DNA of 64,000 nt from Bradyrhizobium arachidis (GCF_015291705.1 NZ_CP030050.1:62001-126000); one strand, 5' to 3'; shown: positions 41,864-54,090, counted from the stretch's first letter. Notes: a model not told the origin generated them from the sequence alone. Numbers and translations: made by a program.

Positions 41864-43207
41864 CTATGCAGGGGGCGTGCCGTTGATGGCGAGCACGTGG
41901 CCGGCAAGATAGAGCGAGCCAGTGATCAGGATGCGCGGGGGCACCTCGTAAGCCAGCTTCGCCAGGGCGCGCAGCGCAGCCTCGATGCCGGGCGCAGGCT
42001 CGACCCGCATGCCGAGGCTGCGCGCCGCATCGGCGAGGCGGTCGACCGGCATCGCATTCTCGGTATCGGGAATCGGCACCGCGATGATGTGACGGGTGAG
42101 GCCGGCGAAATTGGCGAGAAAGCCCAGCGCGTCCTTGTTGGCCATCATGCCGGCGATCACGACCAGCGGCCGCGACACCCGCTCCTCGAGATCGCCGAGA
42201 GCGGCGGCCGCAACGCGTCCGCCTTCGGCATTGTGGCCACCGTCGAGCCAGATCTCCGAACCCTGCGGCCCCCAAGGAAGCAGCGCGCCCGTGGTGATGC
42301 GCTGCATCCGCGCCGGCCATTCCGCACCGACGATGCCGGCCTCGAATGCCGCGTGATTGATCCTGAAACTCGGGACCGCGCGCAGCGTCGCGATCGCAAG
42401 GCCTGCATTGTCGAACTGGTGGCGGCCGAACAGGCGCGGTGCGGCGAGATCCATCAGGCCGCGCTCGTCGGAATAGACCAGGCGTCCGTGCTCGACATTG
42501 ACGTGCCAGCTCTCGTTCGCGGCAAACAGTGGCGCGCGCATGCGCTTGGCTTGCGCCTCGATCACAGCCATCGCCTCGCCCGTCTGCTCGGCGCAAATCA
42601 CGGGCACGCCGCGCTTGATGATCGCTGCCTTCTCAGCGGCGATCGACGTCAGCGTGTCGCCGAGGAAATCCATGTGGTCCATGCTGACCGGCGTGATCAC
42701 GCAGGCGGCTGGCGCGTCGATCACGTTGGTCGAATCGAGCCGGCCGCCGAGGCCGACTTCGAGCAGCACGACGTCGGCCGGGTTCTGCGCGAAGAGAAGG
42801 AAGGCGGCAGCGGTCTTCAGCTCGAACACCGTCGCGGCCTCGCCGGCATTGACGCGTTCGACCTCTTCGAGCGCCGCGCGCAGCTCGTCGTCGCCGACGA
42901 GCGCGCCGCCACCGACGCGACCAAGGCGAAAACATTCGTTGATGCGGACGAGATAGGGCGAGGTGTAGGCGTGGACGCGCAGGCCGGCGGCTTCCAGCGT
43001 CGCGCGCAGATAAGCGAGCGTCGAGCCCTTGCCGTTGGTGCCGGCGATGTGGATCACCGGCGGCAGCTTGCGCTCGGGGTGTCCGAGCCGCTCGAGCAGG
43101 CGGTGCATCCGCTCAAGGCCCAGATCGATGCGCTTCTGATGCAGGGCCGACAGCCGCCCGATCAATGCGTCGAGCGACGGCTTTGCGTTATCAGCGGACG
43201 CGTTCAC
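41864..43207 (-). CDS. folC: Bifunctional folylpolyglutamate synthase/dihydrofolate synthase FolC
   Basis: Adds glutamate to dihydropteroate and to folates. The 447-residue Mur-ligase-type protein has the P-loop [41 protein letters not shown] and [10 protein letters not shown]. GHxQxxNAxxA is represented by [14 protein letters not shown], and [11 protein letters not shown] is in the C-terminal part. It starts inside the accD stop, so the two are translationally coupled. Confidence 0.95.
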   Translation of the reverse strand: MNASADNAKPSLDALIGRLSALHQKRIDLGLERMHRLLERLGHPERKLPPVIHIAGTNGKGSTLAYLRATLEAAGLRVHAYTSPYLVRINECFRLGRVGGGALVGDDELRAALEEVERVNAGEAATVFELKTAAAFLLFAQNPADVVLLEVGLGGRLDSTNVIDAPAACVITPVSMDHMDFLGDTLTSIAAEKAAIIKRGVPVICAEQTGEAMAVIEAQAKRMRAPLFAANESWHVNVEHGRLVYSDERGLMDLAAPRLFGRHQFDNAGLAIATLRAVPSFRINHAAFEAGIVGAEWPARMQRITTGALLPWGPQGSEIWLDGGHNAEGGRVAAAALGDLEERVSRPLVVIAGMMANKDALGFLANFAGLTRHIIAVPIPDTENAMPVDRLADAARSLGMRVEPAPGIEAALRALAKLAYEVPPRILITGSLYLAGHVLAINGTPPA

Positions 43208-44145
43208 GCGTGGGGCGCAGCCGGCGCTGTCTCAGCGGCCGACACGATCTGCGCGGGGCTGACGATTGGCTGCACCGTTTTCGAGGCGCCATCCTGCGCC
43301 GGCGCCTTGGTCAGCAGGCGGCAGAGCCGCGCCAGGGTCGGACGCAGCTCGTGGCGATGCACGACCATGTCGACCATGCCGTGCTCCTTCAAATATTCGG
43401 CGCGCTGGAAACCCTCCGGCAGTTTCTCGCGGATGGTCTGTTCGATCACGCGTGCGCCGGCAAAACCGATCAACGCGCCGGGCTCGGCGATCTGCACGTC
43501 GCCCAGCATCGCATAGGATGCGGTGACGCCGCCGGTGGTCGGGTTGGTCAGCACCACGATGTAGGGCAGCTTTGCCTCGCGCAGCATCTGCACCGCGACC
43601 GTGGTGCGCGGCATCTGCATCAGCGACAGGATGCCTTCCTGCATGCGCGCACCGCCCGATGCGGCGAACACGATGAACGGCGACTTCTTCTCGACCGCAA
43701 GCTCGAGCCCACGCACGATGGCCTCGCCCGCGGCCATGCCGAGCGAGCCACCCATGAAATCGAAATCCTGCACGGCGACGACGACAGCGGCACCTTCGAG
43801 CTTGCCGTAGCCGACCTTGATCGCGTCGTTGAGGTTGGTCCGCGCCCGCGCATCCTTGATGCGGTCGACATATTTCTTCTCGTCGCGGAACTTGAGCGGA
43901 TCGGGCGTCACGTCAGGCAACGCGACATCGAACCAGGTCTCGTTGTCGAAGATCGACTTCAGACGCGCCACCGCGCCCATGCGCATGTGGTAGTTCGAGC
44001 CGGGGATGACGAACTGGTTGGCCTCGACGTCCTTGTAGAACACGAGCTGTCCGGAATCCGGGCACTTGATCCACAGGTTCTCCGGCGTCTCCCGCCGCAG
44101 CATGTTGCGGATCTTCGGCCGGACCACATTGGTAAGCCAGTTCAT
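43204..44145 (-). CDS. accD: Acetyl-CoA carboxylase carboxyltransferase subunit beta
   Basis: The beta subunit pairs with AccA and transfers carboxyl from biotin to acetyl-CoA to make malonyl-CoA. The 313-residue protein has the crotonase-type core ([53 protein letters not shown]). The N-terminal zinc ribbon is altered: Cys28 remains, but the next two Cys-x-x-Cys positions read SGQ and IPGS, so three of the four metal ligands are missing. ATG 44145 is chosen as the family start [11 protein letters not shown]. Confidence 0.95.
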   Translation of the reverse strand: MNWLTNVVRPKIRNMLRRETPENLWIKCPDSGQLVFYKDVEANQFVIPGSNYHMRMGAVARLKSIFDNETWFDVALPDVTPDPLKFRDEKKYVDRIKDARARTNLNDAIKVGYGKLEGAAVVVAVQDFDFMGGSLGMAAGEAIVRGLELAVEKKSPFIVFAASGGARMQEGILSLMQMPRTTVAVQMLREAKLPYIVVLTNPTTGGVTASYAMLGDVQIAEPGALIGFAGARVIEQTIREKLPEGFQRAEYLKEHGMVDMVVHRHELRPTLARLCRLLTKAPAQDGASKTVQPIVSPAQIVSAAETAPAAPHA

Positions 44146-44242
44146 GGTTTGCTCCGATGTGCGAGCCCGCCTCGCGGGATCGCCTGAAAGGATATATGGC
44201 GGCCGGGCCACTGCCCGGCAAGCCGCCGTGTCGTCCGCGTTA

Positions 44243-44291
44243 GAGCATGATCCGGAAAAGTGTGAAGCGGCTTTCCGACAAGATCATGCTC
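44243..44291. repeat. RIME-like palindromic repeat GAGCATGATC
   Basis: Inverted arms GAGCATGATC (44243-44252) and GATCATGCTC (44282-44291), with an inner CCGGAAAAG...CTTTCCG pairing. This is a palindrome I recognise as widespread in Rhizobiales. It sits between trpA and accD within their presumed operon. Confidence 0.8.
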
Positions 44292-44320
44292 AAACTAAAG
44301 AGCTAAAGCGGAATTATGGC

Positions 44321-45153
44321 CTATTCGGCCGCCTGTTTCGCGCCCTTGACGCCCTGGGCCAGGGCTGCCGTCAGCTCAGCCACGGCGTTAACGGTTTTGG
44401 CGGTCGCCCGCCCCTCGGCATCGAGGCTGTTCTTGAGCGCATCGACCAGCGCAGTGCCGACCACCGAACCATCGGCCTTCTCGGCAATGGCGCGCGCCGC
44501 CTCCGGCGTGCGGATGCCAAAACCAACGCAGATCGGCAGCTTGGTATGCCGCTTGATGCGCGCGACAGCTGCACCGACGGCATTGGCGTCCGCCGCCGCT
44601 GCACCGGTGATGCCGGCGATGGAGACGTAATAGACAAAGCCTGATGTGTTCGCGAGCACCGCGGGCAGGCGCTTGTCGTCGGTGGTCGGGGTCGCCAAGC
44701 GAATGAAGTTCAAGCCCGCCTTCAGCGCAGGAATGCAGAGCTCGTCATCTTCCTCCGGCGGCAAATCGACGATGATGAGGCCGTCGACGCCGGCCGTCTT
44801 GGCATCAGCCAAAAACTTATCGACCCCGTAAATGTAGATCGGATTGTAATAGCCCATCAGCACCAGCGGCGTGACGTTGTCGTCCTTGCGGAAGTCGCGC
44901 ACCAGCTCCAGCGTCTTCTTCAAGGTCATGCCGTTTTTGAGCGCGCGCAGACCTGCCGCCTGAATCGAGGGGCCATCCGCCATCGGATCGGTGAAGGGAA
45001 TGCCGAGTTCGATGACGTCGGCGCCTGCCTTGGGCAGCGCCTTGACGATATTGAGCGAAGTCGTGAGATCGGGATCGCCGGCCATCACATAGGTGACAAA
45101 GGCCGAGCGCCCCGCTTTTTTCAGCTCGGCGAAACGGGTGTCGATACGCGTGG

Positions 45154-45157
<4 letters not shown>
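44321..45157 (-). CDS. trpA: Tryptophan synthase alpha subunit
   Basis: Cleaves indole-3-glycerol phosphate to indole. The 278-residue TIM barrel has the signature [30 protein letters not shown] with the catalytic Asp, [14 protein letters not shown] and [11 protein letters not shown]. Catalytic Glu lies in VIELGIPF. Its first codon overlaps the trpB stop. Confidence 0.97.
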
Positions 45158-46367
<1,210 letters not shown>

Positions 46368-46371
<4 letters not shown>

Positions 46372-47027
46372 CGTACGCTCAACTCTTGAGTGGCGCGCGC
46401 GGCGCGAATGAAGGCCTCGATCAGCTGCGGATCCTTGACGCCGGGTGCGCTCTCGACACCGGAGGAGACGTCGACGCCGCCGGCGCGGGTGACGCGGAGC
46501 GCTTCGGCGACGTTGCCGGCATCGAGCCCGCCCGAGACCATGTAGGGCAATTTCAGATCGAGATTTTCCAGCAGGTGCCAGTCGAACGGCGCGCCCAGGC
46601 CGCCTGGGCGGGTCGCATCCTTCGGCGCCCGCGCATCGAACAGGATACGGTCGGCGACTGCGGCATAGCCGGGCAGCACGGCGAGATCGGCGGCGGTTGC
46701 GACCGGCACCGCCTTCATCACCGGGCGGCCGAACCGCTGCTTGATGTCGCGCAGCCGCGCCACGCTCTCCTTGCCGTGCAGCTGCAAGATGTCCGGCGAC
46801 AGCGCATCCATGATGTTGTCGAGCGTGGCGTCATCGGCATCGACGGTGAGCGCGACCTTGAGCGCGCGACGCTTCACCTGGCGGCCGAGGTCACGGCCGG
46901 CTTCCAGCGACAGATGCCGCGGCGACGGCGGAAAGAACACGAACCCCACCATGTCGGCGCCGGCGTCGAGCGCGACGTCAAGCGTCTCGCGCGTGGACAG
47001 GCCGCAGATTTTGACGAGCAGGGACAT
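46368..47027 (-). CDS. trpF: Phosphoribosylanthranilate isomerase
   Basis: Third step of tryptophan synthesis. The 219-residue TIM barrel has the catalytic Cys in [36 protein letters not shown], and the phosphate-binding [12 protein letters not shown] and VDVSSGVES. First gene of the minus-strand cluster trpF-trpB-trpA-accD-folC. Confidence 0.97.
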
Positions 47028-47092
47028 GGTCTCAAAGCGGGTAGCGGCCGCAAGGGGCGGCCGGGAAACGGGTTTTTCGGTCGGGGCCGCTT

Positions 47093-47485
47093 CTACAACG
47101 TCGCGCGCTGCTTGTCTCGCCCGATAGGCCCGTAAAGGCCCACCCCCGAGGGGACGGGGAGGCGCTGGGATTCGGGCTTTGCGGCGGCCATCTGGGCCCG
47201 CAGATCGGCCAGCTCGACCCGGGCAGCCCGTGCATCCGCATCGTTCCGTCGCGCCGCGCGGCGCCAGCGCCGCTGGCCGAACCAGACCGCACAGCCGCCG
47301 GCGACGACCCCGATGGCGGCCACCAGGATCAGCAGCAGGAACAGCGGCAGCGTCACCGCGAAGGACGGATCGTCGGTGACGAAGGGATCGAAGGAGACCG
47401 TGACGAAGTGCCGGTTGGCGACGGCGAAGGTCACCAGGATCAGGCCCAGCGGAATCACGATCAGCGCGGTCAGGAACTTTCGCAT
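47093..47485 (-). CDS. LapA domain membrane protein
   Basis: A 130-residue protein with two transmembrane helices (FLTALIVIPLGLILVTFAVANR and LPLFLLLILVAAIGVVAGGCAVW) joined by a short periplasmic loop, then a basic RRWRRAARR stretch and a short cytoplasmic helix. This is the architecture of LapA/DUF1049 proteins, which in E. coli help adjust lipopolysaccharide assembly with LapB. It is next to ihfB, as in many proteobacteria. Confidence 0.85.
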   Translation of the reverse strand: MRKFLTALIVIPLGLILVTFAVANRHFVTVSFDPFVTDDPSFAVTLPLFLLLILVAAIGVVAGGCAVWFGQRRWRRAARRNDADARAARVELADLRAQMAAAKPESQRLPVPSGVGLYGPIGRDKQRATL

Positions 47486-47556
47486 CGCGATCGCTCGTCT
47501 TGAATCAAGCTTGCTGCCGCATCATGCGGCCGTTCGGTTAAGCGCCGACGACAGCC

Positions 47557-47862
47557 TTAGTCTGCAGCGCCGGGATCCGGATGATCGCGGTTCAACCGCT
47601 CGCGCATTTCCTTGCCGGTCTTGAAGAACGGAACGCTCTTCTGGTCGACGGGCACATGGGCGCCGGTGCGCGGATTGCGCCCGGCGCGTGCAGGGCGATG
47701 CTTGACCGAGAAGGCACCGAAACCGCGCAGCTCGACGCGGTCACCGCGCGCGAGGGCCGCTACGATCTCTTCGAGAATCGCATTCACAATGTTCTCGACA
47801 TCCCGCTGGTACAGATGCGGGTTGTGCTCGGCGATACGCTGAACAAGTTCGGATTTGATCAT
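47557..47862 (-). CDS. ihfB: Integration host factor beta subunit
   Basis: DNA-bending nucleoid protein that works as a heterodimer with IhfA. The 101-residue protein starts [20 protein letters not shown] and carries the DNA-contact region [19 protein letters not shown], in which the conserved Pro of the beta arm intercalates in the minor groove. It lies upstream of lapA on the same strand. Confidence 0.95.
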   Translation of the reverse strand: MIKSELVQRIAEHNPHLYQRDVENIVNAILEEIVAALARGDRVELRGFGAFSVKHRPARAGRNPRTGAHVPVDQKSVPFFKTGKEMRERLNRDHPDPGAAD

Positions 47863-48034
47863 CGAGAGATAGGACCCGGAAGCGTGCGGATGACCATTTC
47901 CGTGAAAATACTGTGATCTGTCAAGACGCTAAATCAAGGTTGAGTGTCGGGAAAATACGTGACAAATGCCGGAAAAGCGGGCTGACGGGCCACCCGCCAG
48001 ACGGGAAAATCCTCTAGACCTCGCCCGGTTCCCG

Positions 48035-49015
48035 TCAATTCGACGCCGCCGGCTGCCACAGGGCCAGCATTCCATCCATTCCGACCCGATCCACGGCCTG
48101 TATCACCCCAGTTTGCCCGATCTGATGCGCAATCGCGCCTAAACCAAGCGCTTCCAGCGTCACAGCGGCTGCAGTCTTGAGGAATGGCAGATCGCTAAAG
48201 CGCGGCTGGAGCTTGTAATCGCGCACCGAAAGACCCTTCTTGACGCCTTTCTGCTCGACCAGCCAGGTCACCGCCGTCTTCTCATCGCCGATCTGATCGA
48301 TCAGCTTGAGATCGATCGCCTGGCGTCCGGTGAAGACGCGGCCGTCAGCGACTTTTTCCAGCTGCGTGTCATCCATGCCACGCCGGTCCTTCACCAGGCC
48401 CTTGAACCAGGCATAGGAATCCTTCACCAGCGCATCGAGCGCGGCCCGCGCCTCAGGGCTGGTCGGCTCAAAACCGTTCGGCGCGGCCTTCAGCGGCGAG
48501 GATTTGACCTCCTCGACCTTGACGCCGATCGTCTTCAGGAGCTCGGCGACGTTGGGATACTGGAACAGCACGCCGATCGAGCCGACCAGCGAGCTTTGCT
48601 GCGCGATGATGTGATCGCTCGCGATCGCGGTGATGTAGCCGCCGGAGGCGGCAAGGCCCTCGACCACGACGACGAGCGGCTTCTTCGCCTTGAGCCTCAC
48701 GAGCGAATCGTAGAGCTGCTCGGAGCCGGCGGTGGTGCCGCCCGGCGAGTTGATGTGAACGATCACGGCGGCGGCCTGCGAGTTCTCCAGCCGCTCCAGC
48801 GCCTGCGTGCGGTCGGAGTCGCTGCGGATCAGGCCTTCGATCTGCACCCGCGCGATCGAGCCGGCGGATGCGAAGGTGCCGCGCGCGCCGGGCGTTGCGA
48901 CCATCGCGAAGCCCGCAATCGCAGCGATCGCGATCAGCGCGGCCATCACGCGCCAGAACGTCAGCTTGCGGCGGATCCTGCGGCGATCGACGATGATGTC
49001 CGAATCGAGCGACAT
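48035..49015 (-). CDS. sppA: Signal peptide peptidase SppA, short type
   Basis: Membrane-bound serine/lysine protease that digests leftover signal peptides. The 326-residue protein has one N-terminal TM (VMAALIAIAAIAGFAMVA), then the peptidase-S49 domain with the nucleophile Ser124 in GLAASGGYITA and the general-base Lys176 in SSPLKAAPNG. The active-site Ser-Lys pair is complete. ATG 49015 is chosen as the family start MSLDSDIIVDRRR; a longer frame upstream is not conserved. Confidence 0.93.
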   Translation of the reverse strand: MSLDSDIIVDRRRIRRKLTFWRVMAALIAIAAIAGFAMVATPGARGTFASAGSIARVQIEGLIRSDSDRTQALERLENSQAAAVIVHINSPGGTTAGSEQLYDSLVRLKAKKPLVVVVEGLAASGGYITAIASDHIIAQQSSLVGSIGVLFQYPNVAELLKTIGVKVEEVKSSPLKAAPNGFEPTSPEARAALDALVKDSYAWFKGLVKDRRGMDDTQLEKVADGRVFTGRQAIDLKLIDQIGDEKTAVTWLVEQKGVKKGLSVRDYKLQPRFSDLPFLKTAAAVTLEALGLGAIAHQIGQTGVIQAVDRVGMDGMLALWQPAASN

Positions 49016-49174
49016 CGGAATATCTCCAAATGAAAGGCGCGTCCAAGTGAAAGGCCTGGCGCGTTGTGCCGTCACAGCGTGACGATTGGCTTATCTCGAT
49101 ACATCAATTGCGGCGCAATTTGAAGAAATGAAGGCTGTGCGGCGGTGTAGCCCGCACGCTGCCACATACCCGCC

Positions 49175-49318
49175 GTCGTCCCGGACAAGTGCAGCGAAGC
49201 GGAGCGCCGATCCGGGACCCATAACCCCGGGGAGCGGTTTGGCGAAGACTCGGAGTTATCAGCTTCGCGCAACAACTACTCCCTGGGGTTATGGGTCCCC
49301 CGCCTTCGCGGGGACGAC
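49175..49318. repeat. Nested inverted repeat between sppA and rpsA
   Basis: The outer arms GTCGTCCC (49175-49182) and GGGACGAC (49311-49318) and the inner arms GGGACCCATAACCCC (49214-49228) and GGGGTTATGGGTCCC (49285-49299) are perfect reverse complements. The sppA-rpsA gap of 372 bases holds this repeat and the rpsA terminator; I see no gene in it. Confidence 0.8.
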
Positions 49319-49333
49319 AACTGAGCGAGCAAC

Positions 49334-49360
49334 AAAAAAGCCCCGGCTTTCGCCGGGGCT
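49334..49360 (-). terminator. Rho-independent terminator of rpsA
   Basis: Read on the minus strand, the 9-bp stem AGCCCCGGC / GCCGGGGCT is followed by TTTTTTG, about 27 bases after the rpsA stop. Confidence 0.92.
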
Positions 49361-49387
49361 CTGATGTCAGCAAAACGAACGTTTCGC

Positions 49388-51094
49388 TTACTTGCTGTCG
49401 CGGTTCTTGAGCGCGGTGCCCAGGATGTCGCCGAGCGTCGCACCCGAATCGGAGGAACCGTACTGCGCGATGGCTTCCTTCTCTTCGGCGACTTCGAGCG
49501 CCTTGATCGACACCTGGACCTTGCGGGCCTTCTTGTCGAACTGGATCACGCGGGCATCGACCTTCTCGCCGACGGCGAAGCGTTCGGCGCGCTGGTCGTT
49601 GCGGTCACGCGCGAGCTCCGAGCGCTTGATGAAGGTGGTGAAGTCGGTACCGGCGATCTTCACCTCGATGCCGCTCTCCTTCACTTCGAGCACTTCGCAG
49701 GTCACGACCGCGCCCTTCTTGACATCGCCCGGCTCGGCGAAGGGGTCGCCTTCGAGCTGCTTGATGCCGAGCGAGATACGCTCCTTCTCGACATCCACAT
49801 CGAGCACCACGGCCTTCACCATGTCGCCCTTCTTGTAGTTGTCGATCACCTGCTCGCCCGGAAGCTTCCAGTCGAGATCGGAGAGATGGACCATGCCGTC
49901 GACGTCGCCCTCGAGACCCAGGAACAGACCGAACTCGGTCTTGTTCTTGACCTCGCCCTCGACCACCGAACCGGTCGGGTGACCTTCGACGAAGACCTCC
50001 CAGGGGTTGCGCATGGTCTGCTTGAGGCCGAGCGAGATGCGGCGCTTGACGGAATCGACTTCCAGCACCTGCACGTCGACTTCCTGCGAGGTCGACACGA
50101 TCTTGCCGGGATGCATGTTCTTCTTGGTCCACGACATCTCGGAGACGTGGATCAGGCCTTCGATGCCCGGCTCGAGCTCGACGAACGCACCGTAGTCGGT
50201 GATGTTGGTGACACGGCCGGTGAAGCGGGCACCCAGCGGGTACTTGGCTTCGATGCCCTGCCACGGATCGTCCAGCAGCTGCTTCATGCCCAGCGAGATG
50301 CGGTGCGTCTCGTGGTTGATCTTGATGATCTTGACCTTCACGGTCTGGCCGATCGAGAGCACCTCGGTCGGGTGGTTGACGCGGCGCCACGCGATGTCGG
50401 TGACGTGCAGCAGGCCGTCGATGCCGCCGAGATCAACGAACGCACCGTAATCGGTGATGTTCTTGACCACGCCGTCGATGACCTGACCCTCTTCGAGGTT
50501 CTGCACCAGCTCCTGGCGCTGCTCGGCGCGGGTCTCTTCGAGAACCGTGCGGCGGGACACCACGATGTTGCCGCGGCGGCGGTCCATCTTGAGGATCTGG
50601 AACGGCTGCGAGTTGTTCATCAGCGGCGCAACGTCGCGGATCGGACGGATGTCGACCTGCGAGCGCGGCAGGAACGCCACGGCACCGTCGAGGTCGACGG
50701 TGAAGCCGCCCTTGACCTGGTTGAAGATGACGCCGTTGACCTTCTCGTTGTTCTGGAACGCCTTCTCGAGCTTGCCCCAGCTCTCCTCGCGGCGCGCCTT
50801 GTCGCGCGACAGCACGGCTTCGCCGAGGGCGTTCTCGATGCGATCGAGGAACACTTCCACCTCGTCGCCGACCTTGAGTTCAGAGTCACGGCCGGGGCCG
50901 GAAAATTCGCGCAGGGCCACGCGGCCCTCGGTCTTCAGGCCGACGTCGATGACGGCCATGTCCTTTTCAATTGCAACCACCTTGCCCTTGACGACGGAGC
51001 TTTCCTGCAGGTTGCCACCTGCGAAGGACTCGTCGAGCATCGCGGCGAAATCATCGCGCGAGGGGCTATAGGTATCAGCAGAAGTCGAAGCCAT
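49388..51094 (-). CDS. rpsA: 30S ribosomal protein S1
   Basis: Ribosomal protein that binds mRNA leaders. The 568-residue protein is built from six S1/OB repeats; clear copies include DGVVKNITDYGAFVDLGGID, GRVTNITDYGAFVELEPGIE and EGEVKNKTEFGLFLGLEGDV. The first two repeats are diverged, as is usual, and carry the ribosome-binding part. ATG 51094 has GGAGAA upstream. It follows cmk and aroA on the same strand, the common bacterial arrangement. Confidence 0.97.
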   Translation of the reverse strand: MASTSADTYSPSRDDFAAMLDESFAGGNLQESSVVKGKVVAIEKDMAVIDVGLKTEGRVALREFSGPGRDSELKVGDEVEVFLDRIENALGEAVLSRDKARREESWGKLEKAFQNNEKVNGVIFNQVKGGFTVDLDGAVAFLPRSQVDIRPIRDVAPLMNNSQPFQILKMDRRRGNIVVSRRTVLEETRAEQRQELVQNLEEGQVIDGVVKNITDYGAFVDLGGIDGLLHVTDIAWRRVNHPTEVLSIGQTVKVKIIKINHETHRISLGMKQLLDDPWQGIEAKYPLGARFTGRVTNITDYGAFVELEPGIEGLIHVSEMSWTKKNMHPGKIVSTSQEVDVQVLEVDSVKRRISLGLKQTMRNPWEVFVEGHPTGSVVEGEVKNKTEFGLFLGLEGDVDGMVHLSDLDWKLPGEQVIDNYKKGDMVKAVVLDVDVEKERISLGIKQLEGDPFAEPGDVKKGAVVTCEVLEVKESGIEVKIAGTDFTTFIKRSELARDRNDQRAERFAVGEKVDARVIQFDKKARKVQVSIKALEVAEEKEAIAQYGSSDSGATLGDILGTALKNRDSK

Positions 51095-51363
51095 TTGTTC
51101 TCCAGTTGCGGATGTCTTGCCGGCCGTTGGGTTCAAGGGCGCATCGCACACGCAGTGTCGGAAGGTCCGCAAAACCTTCGAGCGACCGCTCGTTGCCCGG
51201 GCCTTGCGGCCAGAACAACGGAAACGGGCCGGCTGAGGCCCGCGCATTCGATACGTGGAATTCTTGTGTCCGGAGCCTGGATCGCGCCGGTCCCCAAACC
51301 AGGGACCGAGGGTATCGACCTCAAAGAGCGGGAGCGGGCACTTCCTCCAATGACGGCGGCGGC

Positions 51364-52002
51364 TTAACCCCGCGACCGGCCCGCTCGGACAGCCTCGATA
51401 ATGTCGATGGCGGCCCGGACGCCGCCTTCTATATCCAGTTGGGAGTTATCTAGCAAGTAAGCATCCGGGGCCGGTTTTAAAGGCGCAATCGGCCGGTTCT
51501 TGTCGCGTTCGTCGCGCTGGATGATGTCGGCAAGCACGGCCGCCTCGTCCGCGTCTTCGCCCCTCGCCCTTGCCTCCATGGTCCGTCGCCGCGCACGGAC
51601 CTTGGGGTCGGCAACCACGAAGATCTTCACGTCGGCATGCGGGCAGATCACGGTTCCAATGTCCCGGCCGTCCAGCACCGCACCGGGCGGATCGGCGGCA
51701 AATTGCCGCTGGAAATTGAGCAGGACTTCGCGAACCCTGGGAATGGCCGAAACAATGGACGCGCCCTCACCGGCCTCCTGGGTCTTCAGCGCGGAGTTGC
51801 CGAACTTTTCGGGGTCGAGTTCCAGCGCCGCCTGCACCGCCGCTGCCTCATCCCGGAGATCATGACCCGACTGCATCAAGGCATAGGCCACCGCGCGATA
51901 GATCACGCCGGTATCGAGATGACGGTAGCCGTAATGATGGGCAAGGCGCTTGCCGAGCGTCCCCTTGCCCGAGGCGGCGGGCCCGTCGATGGCGATGATC
52001 AT
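51364..52002 (-). CDS. cmk: (d)Cytidylate kinase
   Basis: Phosphorylates CMP and dCMP to the diphosphate. The 212-residue P-loop kinase has [48 protein letters not shown] and [13 protein letters not shown] in the lid region. Its start overlaps the aroA stop by ATGA. The 269-bp gap to rpsA shows no further gene. Confidence 0.96.
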   Translation of the reverse strand: MIIAIDGPAASGKGTLGKRLAHHYGYRHLDTGVIYRAVAYALMQSGHDLRDEAAAVQAALELDPEKFGNSALKTQEAGEGASIVSAIPRVREVLLNFQRQFAADPPGAVLDGRDIGTVICPHADVKIFVVADPKVRARRRTMEARARGEDADEAAVLADIIQRDERDKNRPIAPLKPAPDAYLLDNSQLDIEGGVRAAIDIIEAVRAGRSRG

Positions 52003-53336
52003 GAAAACTCGGCCCCTAGCGAACGCATCATCGGAATGAAATCCGGGAAACTGGTGGCGATGAACGCGGTGTCGTCGACCGTCACGGGCTGGTCGGAGGC
52101 GCAGCCCATCACCAGCGCGGACATCGCGATGCGATGGTCCATATGGGTCGCGACTGTGCCGCCGCCGGGGACATGGCCGCGGCCCTCGACGATCAGATCG
52201 TCGCCGGCGATTTCGACCTTGACGCCGTTGACGCGGAGCATGTCGGCGGTGGCCTCGAGACGGTCGGACTCCTTGACGCGCAGCTCCTGCAGGCCGCGCA
52301 TGATGGTCGTGCCCTCGGCGAAGGAGGCCGCTACGGCCAGCACGAGATATTCGTCGATCATCGAGGGCGCGCGTTCCGGCGGTACCTCGACGCCGCGCAG
52401 TTTCGACGCGCGCACGCGCAATTGCGCCATCGGCTCGCCGGCATCGCCCCGCACGTCGCTTTCCTCGATCGAGGCGCCCATTTCGCGCAGCGTGGCGAAC
52501 AGGCCGGTGCGCAGCGGATTGGTCATGACGTCCGACAGCACGATGTCGGAGCCTTCGACGATCAGCGCAGCGACGATCGGGAATGCCGCAGAAGACGGGT
52601 CGGCGGGCACCACGACGTTGGCACCATGCAGCTCGGGCTGACCGACGAGCGTGATGCGGCGGCCATGCTGGCCTTCCTGCACCGAGGTGATGTCGGCGCC
52701 AAAATGCTTCAGCATCAGCTCCGTGTGGTCGCGGCTGGCCTCGCTCTCGACCACGGTCGTAGTGCCCGGCGCGGCGAGGCCCGCCAGCAGCACGGCCGAT
52801 TTGATCTGGGCCGAGGCAACCGGGGTCTTGTAGGTGATCGGCAGCGGATCGCGTGCGCCCTGGACGGTCAGCGGCAGGCGGCCACCCTCGCCGCCGGAGA
52901 CGACCCTGGCGCCCATCTTTTCCAGCGGATCGAGGATCCGGCGCATGGGGCGGCTGCGCAAGGAGGCGTCGCCGTCGAAAATCGCCGAGATCGGGCAGCC
53001 GGCGACGGCGCCCATGACCAGCCGGCAGCCGGTGCCTGAATTGCCGAAATCCAGCGCCGCCTTGGGCTGGGCAAAGCCTCCGACGCCCACGCCCTGGACC
53101 TTCCAGGCGAAATCGCCGGTGCGCTGGACCTGGGCGCCGAGCGCCTGCATGGATTTGGCGGTGTTGAGGACGTCCTCGCCCTCGAGCAGGCCCGAAATCC
53201 TGGTCTCGCCGACCGCGAGTGCGCCCAGGATCAGGGCGCGGTGGGAGATCGACTTGTCCCCGGGCACCCGTACTTTCCCGGTCAGTGGACCGCTGGCGCG
53301 CGACCGAAGGGGCGTCGGCTTGTCGGAATGGGTCAC
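51999..53336 (-). CDS. aroA: 3-phosphoshikimate 1-carboxyvinyltransferase (EPSP synthase), class II type
   Basis: Joins shikimate-3-phosphate and PEP, step six of the shikimate pathway. The 445-residue protein has [50 protein letters not shown] and [13 protein letters not shown], which align it with the CP4-like class II enzymes. The residue aligned with CP4 Ala100 appears to be Gly here, as in glyphosate-sensitive enzymes. Start GTG 53336 ([10 protein letters not shown]) is chosen by family similarity; a longer frame to 53393 is less likely. Confidence 0.92.
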   Translation of the reverse strand: MTHSDKPTPLRSRASGPLTGKVRVPGDKSISHRALILGALAVGETRISGLLEGEDVLNTAKSMQALGAQVQRTGDFAWKVQGVGVGGFAQPKAALDFGNSGTGCRLVMGAVAGCPISAIFDGDASLRSRPMRRILDPLEKMGARVVSGGEGGRLPLTVQGARDPLPITYKTPVASAQIKSAVLLAGLAAPGTTTVVESEASRDHTELMLKHFGADITSVQEGQHGRRITLVGQPELHGANVVVPADPSSAAFPIVAALIVEGSDIVLSDVMTNPLRTGLFATLREMGASIEESDVRGDAGEPMAQLRVRASKLRGVEVPPERAPSMIDEYLVLAVAASFAEGTTIMRGLQELRVKESDRLEATADMLRVNGVKVEIAGDDLIVEGRGHVPGGGTVATHMDHRIAMSALVMGCASDQPVTVDDTAFIATSFPDFIPMMRSLGAEFS

Positions 53337-53505
53337 GTTATGTCCTTGGATTGGCCCGAAATATCCCTGCGGGGCTCGCGGGGCAGGTACCACATGGTCT
53401 CCCCGCCGTCACGGGCATGTCTTTCTCCCGTAATGCGCTATTGACAGCGGGCCGCCAACTAGCCAAGTGAAGCACCGCTTTTCAGACATTCCCAGGATTC
53501 CTGCC

Positions 53506-53913
53506 GTGGCCAAGTCCGAACTCGGAACCAAACGTATTTGCCCGACCACGGGCAAGAAGTTCTACGACCTCAACAAGAATCCGGTGATCTCGCCCTATAC
53601 CGGCGAAGTGGTTCCGATCGCCCCGGTTGCCCCTGCTCGCGCGCCCCGTGGCGCAGAAGCCCGCAGCATGGCCCAGGACACCGCGCCGGAGCCGGCCGAA
53701 GCCGAAGAGATGGTCTCCCTCGAGGAGGCCGATGCCGAGGAGAACACCGGCAAGGTCAAGGCCGTGGTGCCCGAATCGGAGGACGATATCGAGGTCGACG
53801 AGACCATCGATGACGACGATGACGATGATTCGACCTTCATTGCCGACGAAGAAGAGGGCGATGAGGACGTGACCGACATCATTGGTGATGTCGGAGGTGA
53901 TGAAGAGACTTGA
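53506..53913 (+). CDS. TIGR02300 family small acidic protein
   Basis: A 135-residue protein of unknown function. The N-terminus is highly conserved in alphaproteobacteria: KSELGTKRICPTTGKKFYDL followed by NPVISPYTG, resembling a small metal-binding or nucleic-acid-related motif with one Cys. The rest is strongly acidic with an Asp run (DDDDDDDS), typical of a disordered tail. GTG 53506 is taken as the start because the conserved family sequence begins there; an ATG at 53467 is in frame but not conserved. It diverges from aroA. Confidence 0.82.
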   Translation: MAKSELGTKRICPTTGKKFYDLNKNPVISPYTGEVVPIAPVAPARAPRGAEARSMAQDTAPEPAEAEEMVSLEEADAEENTGKVKAVVPESEDDIEVDETIDDDDDDDSTFIADEEEGDEDVTDIIGDVGGDEET

Positions 53914-54004
53914 GATCAGCCCTGATCTGTGAAAAAGGGTGCACCGCGCGAGTCGCAAGGCTCGCCGGTCGGGAGTGATCCCCCAGGATCATCCCAGGAC
54001 TTAA

Positions 54005-54080
<76 letters not shown>

Positions 54081-54090
54081 CGCTTCGCCC

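Noticed and set aside
49364..51367. A long plus-strand frame opposite rpsA
   Set aside because: Mirror of the repeated S1 domains; the repeated look comes from rpsA itself.
51999..53336. Natural glyphosate tolerance from the CP4-like AroA
   Set aside because: The residue aligned with CP4 Ala100 appears to be Gly, as in sensitive enzymes, so tolerance cannot be claimed from this sequence.
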